Of a stretch of 64,000 nucleotides of DNA, positions 62,445 through 64,000 are shown piece after piece. This stretch comes from Karalla daura. Its lineage: Eukaryota; Chordata; Actinopteri; Chaetodontiformes; Leiognathidae. The position numbers were made by a program, and so were the translations under genes. The number at the start of each line of letters is the position of its first letter. Position 1 is the first letter of the stretch. A model generated the notes under the pieces. It ran no database searches, was not told the origin of the DNA, and saw only the letters and a program-made list of their open reading frames with translations. The stretch spans positions 10,520,683 through 10,584,682 of the forward strand of contig CM055206.1 in NCBI GenBank assembly GCA_029224185.1. The letters run 5' to 3'.

Positions 62445-62657
62445 CGTTCCTGTGTCCGTCCTGGAAGCTCGCCGGACTTGAGGCCTGTCTGCACAAGCCT
62501 ATCGGGGTCGAGCAAATACTGCCACGGTAACCATAGGAGTGCTTAGTGGAGTACTGCGAAGTCATGATATTGAAGGCAGAGTCGCTGGGATCCACAGCAT
62601 AGCGCTTGGAGTCCACCGGCGGGTCGCACAAGTAGTCGTCAGCTACGGGCGTCTCCG
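62445..62657 (-). CDS. scml4: SCML4-like protein, internal coding exon before the SAM domain
   Basis: The minus-strand exon is bounded by a strong acceptor (TGTCCTTCCTCCTCCAG) and a donor (AACG|GTGAGG). It is 213 bases long, starting with the last two bases of a codon and ending with the first base of one (phase 1 at both ends). It encodes 70 full residues containing YLCDPPVDSKRYAVDPSDS, then FNIMTSQYSTKHSYGYRG and CRQASSPASFQDG. This Ser/Tyr-rich linker resembles the segment between the SLED domain and the SAM domain in SCML4. The single leftover G joins CC of the next exon to form Ala, keeping the frame. The upstream exons, which should carry the DNA-binding SLED domain, lie beyond the right edge, so the gene is 5'-truncated here by the window. 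Family assignment rests mainly on the SAM domain in the following exons. Confidence 0.82.

Positions 62658-64000
<1,343 letters not shown>

Overview
The window looks like nuclear DNA from a teleost fish, probably a percomorph-type genome. I infer this from very dense CA/TG, GA/CT and GATA/GACA microsatellites, vertebrate-style splice sites, and several dispersed repeats that I recognise as common in teleosts. These include L2/Rex-like LINE tails, a piggyBac-like MITE bounded by TTAA, and a long foldback element. There is no bacterial or viral gene organisation, and no rRNA, tRNA or CRISPR array that I can see.

Region by region: positions 1 to about 58,530 are a noncoding stretch. No long open reading frame in it resembles a protein I know. 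It holds microsatellites, transposon remnants and long unique tracts, some of which could be cis-regulatory. One pair of strong splice sites (45,344-45,405) marks a possible small exon of an unknown transcript.

The coding content is at the right end, all on the minus strand. First is mitoregulin (mtln), a 56-codon single-exon reading frame at 59,245-59,415. It is intact, has a strong Kozak context and a CpG-rich promoter carrying CGCGAGA and ETS-like motifs. A splice donor lies just after its stop, a second noncoding exon lies at about 58,535-58,832, and a poly(A) signal sits at 58,554-58,559. Its short length hides it from usual ORF cut-offs. Second is the 3' end of an SCML4-type gene (Scm-like, Polycomb-related). 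Three consecutive coding exons (62,657-62,445, 62,241-62,096 and 61,591-61,466) have matching intron phases and end in a complete C-terminal SAM domain. The 5' exons lie beyond the right edge.

The two genes are not obviously linked in function. Mitoregulin acts at the mitochondrial inner membrane in lipid oxidation and respiratory complex organisation. SCML4 is thought to be a chromatin factor. Their tandem arrangement, about 2 kb apart, may be a fish-specific neighbourhood. The best candidate for an overlooked system here is the mtln microprotein locus, including its upstream ORF and a hydrophobic reading frame in its second exon.
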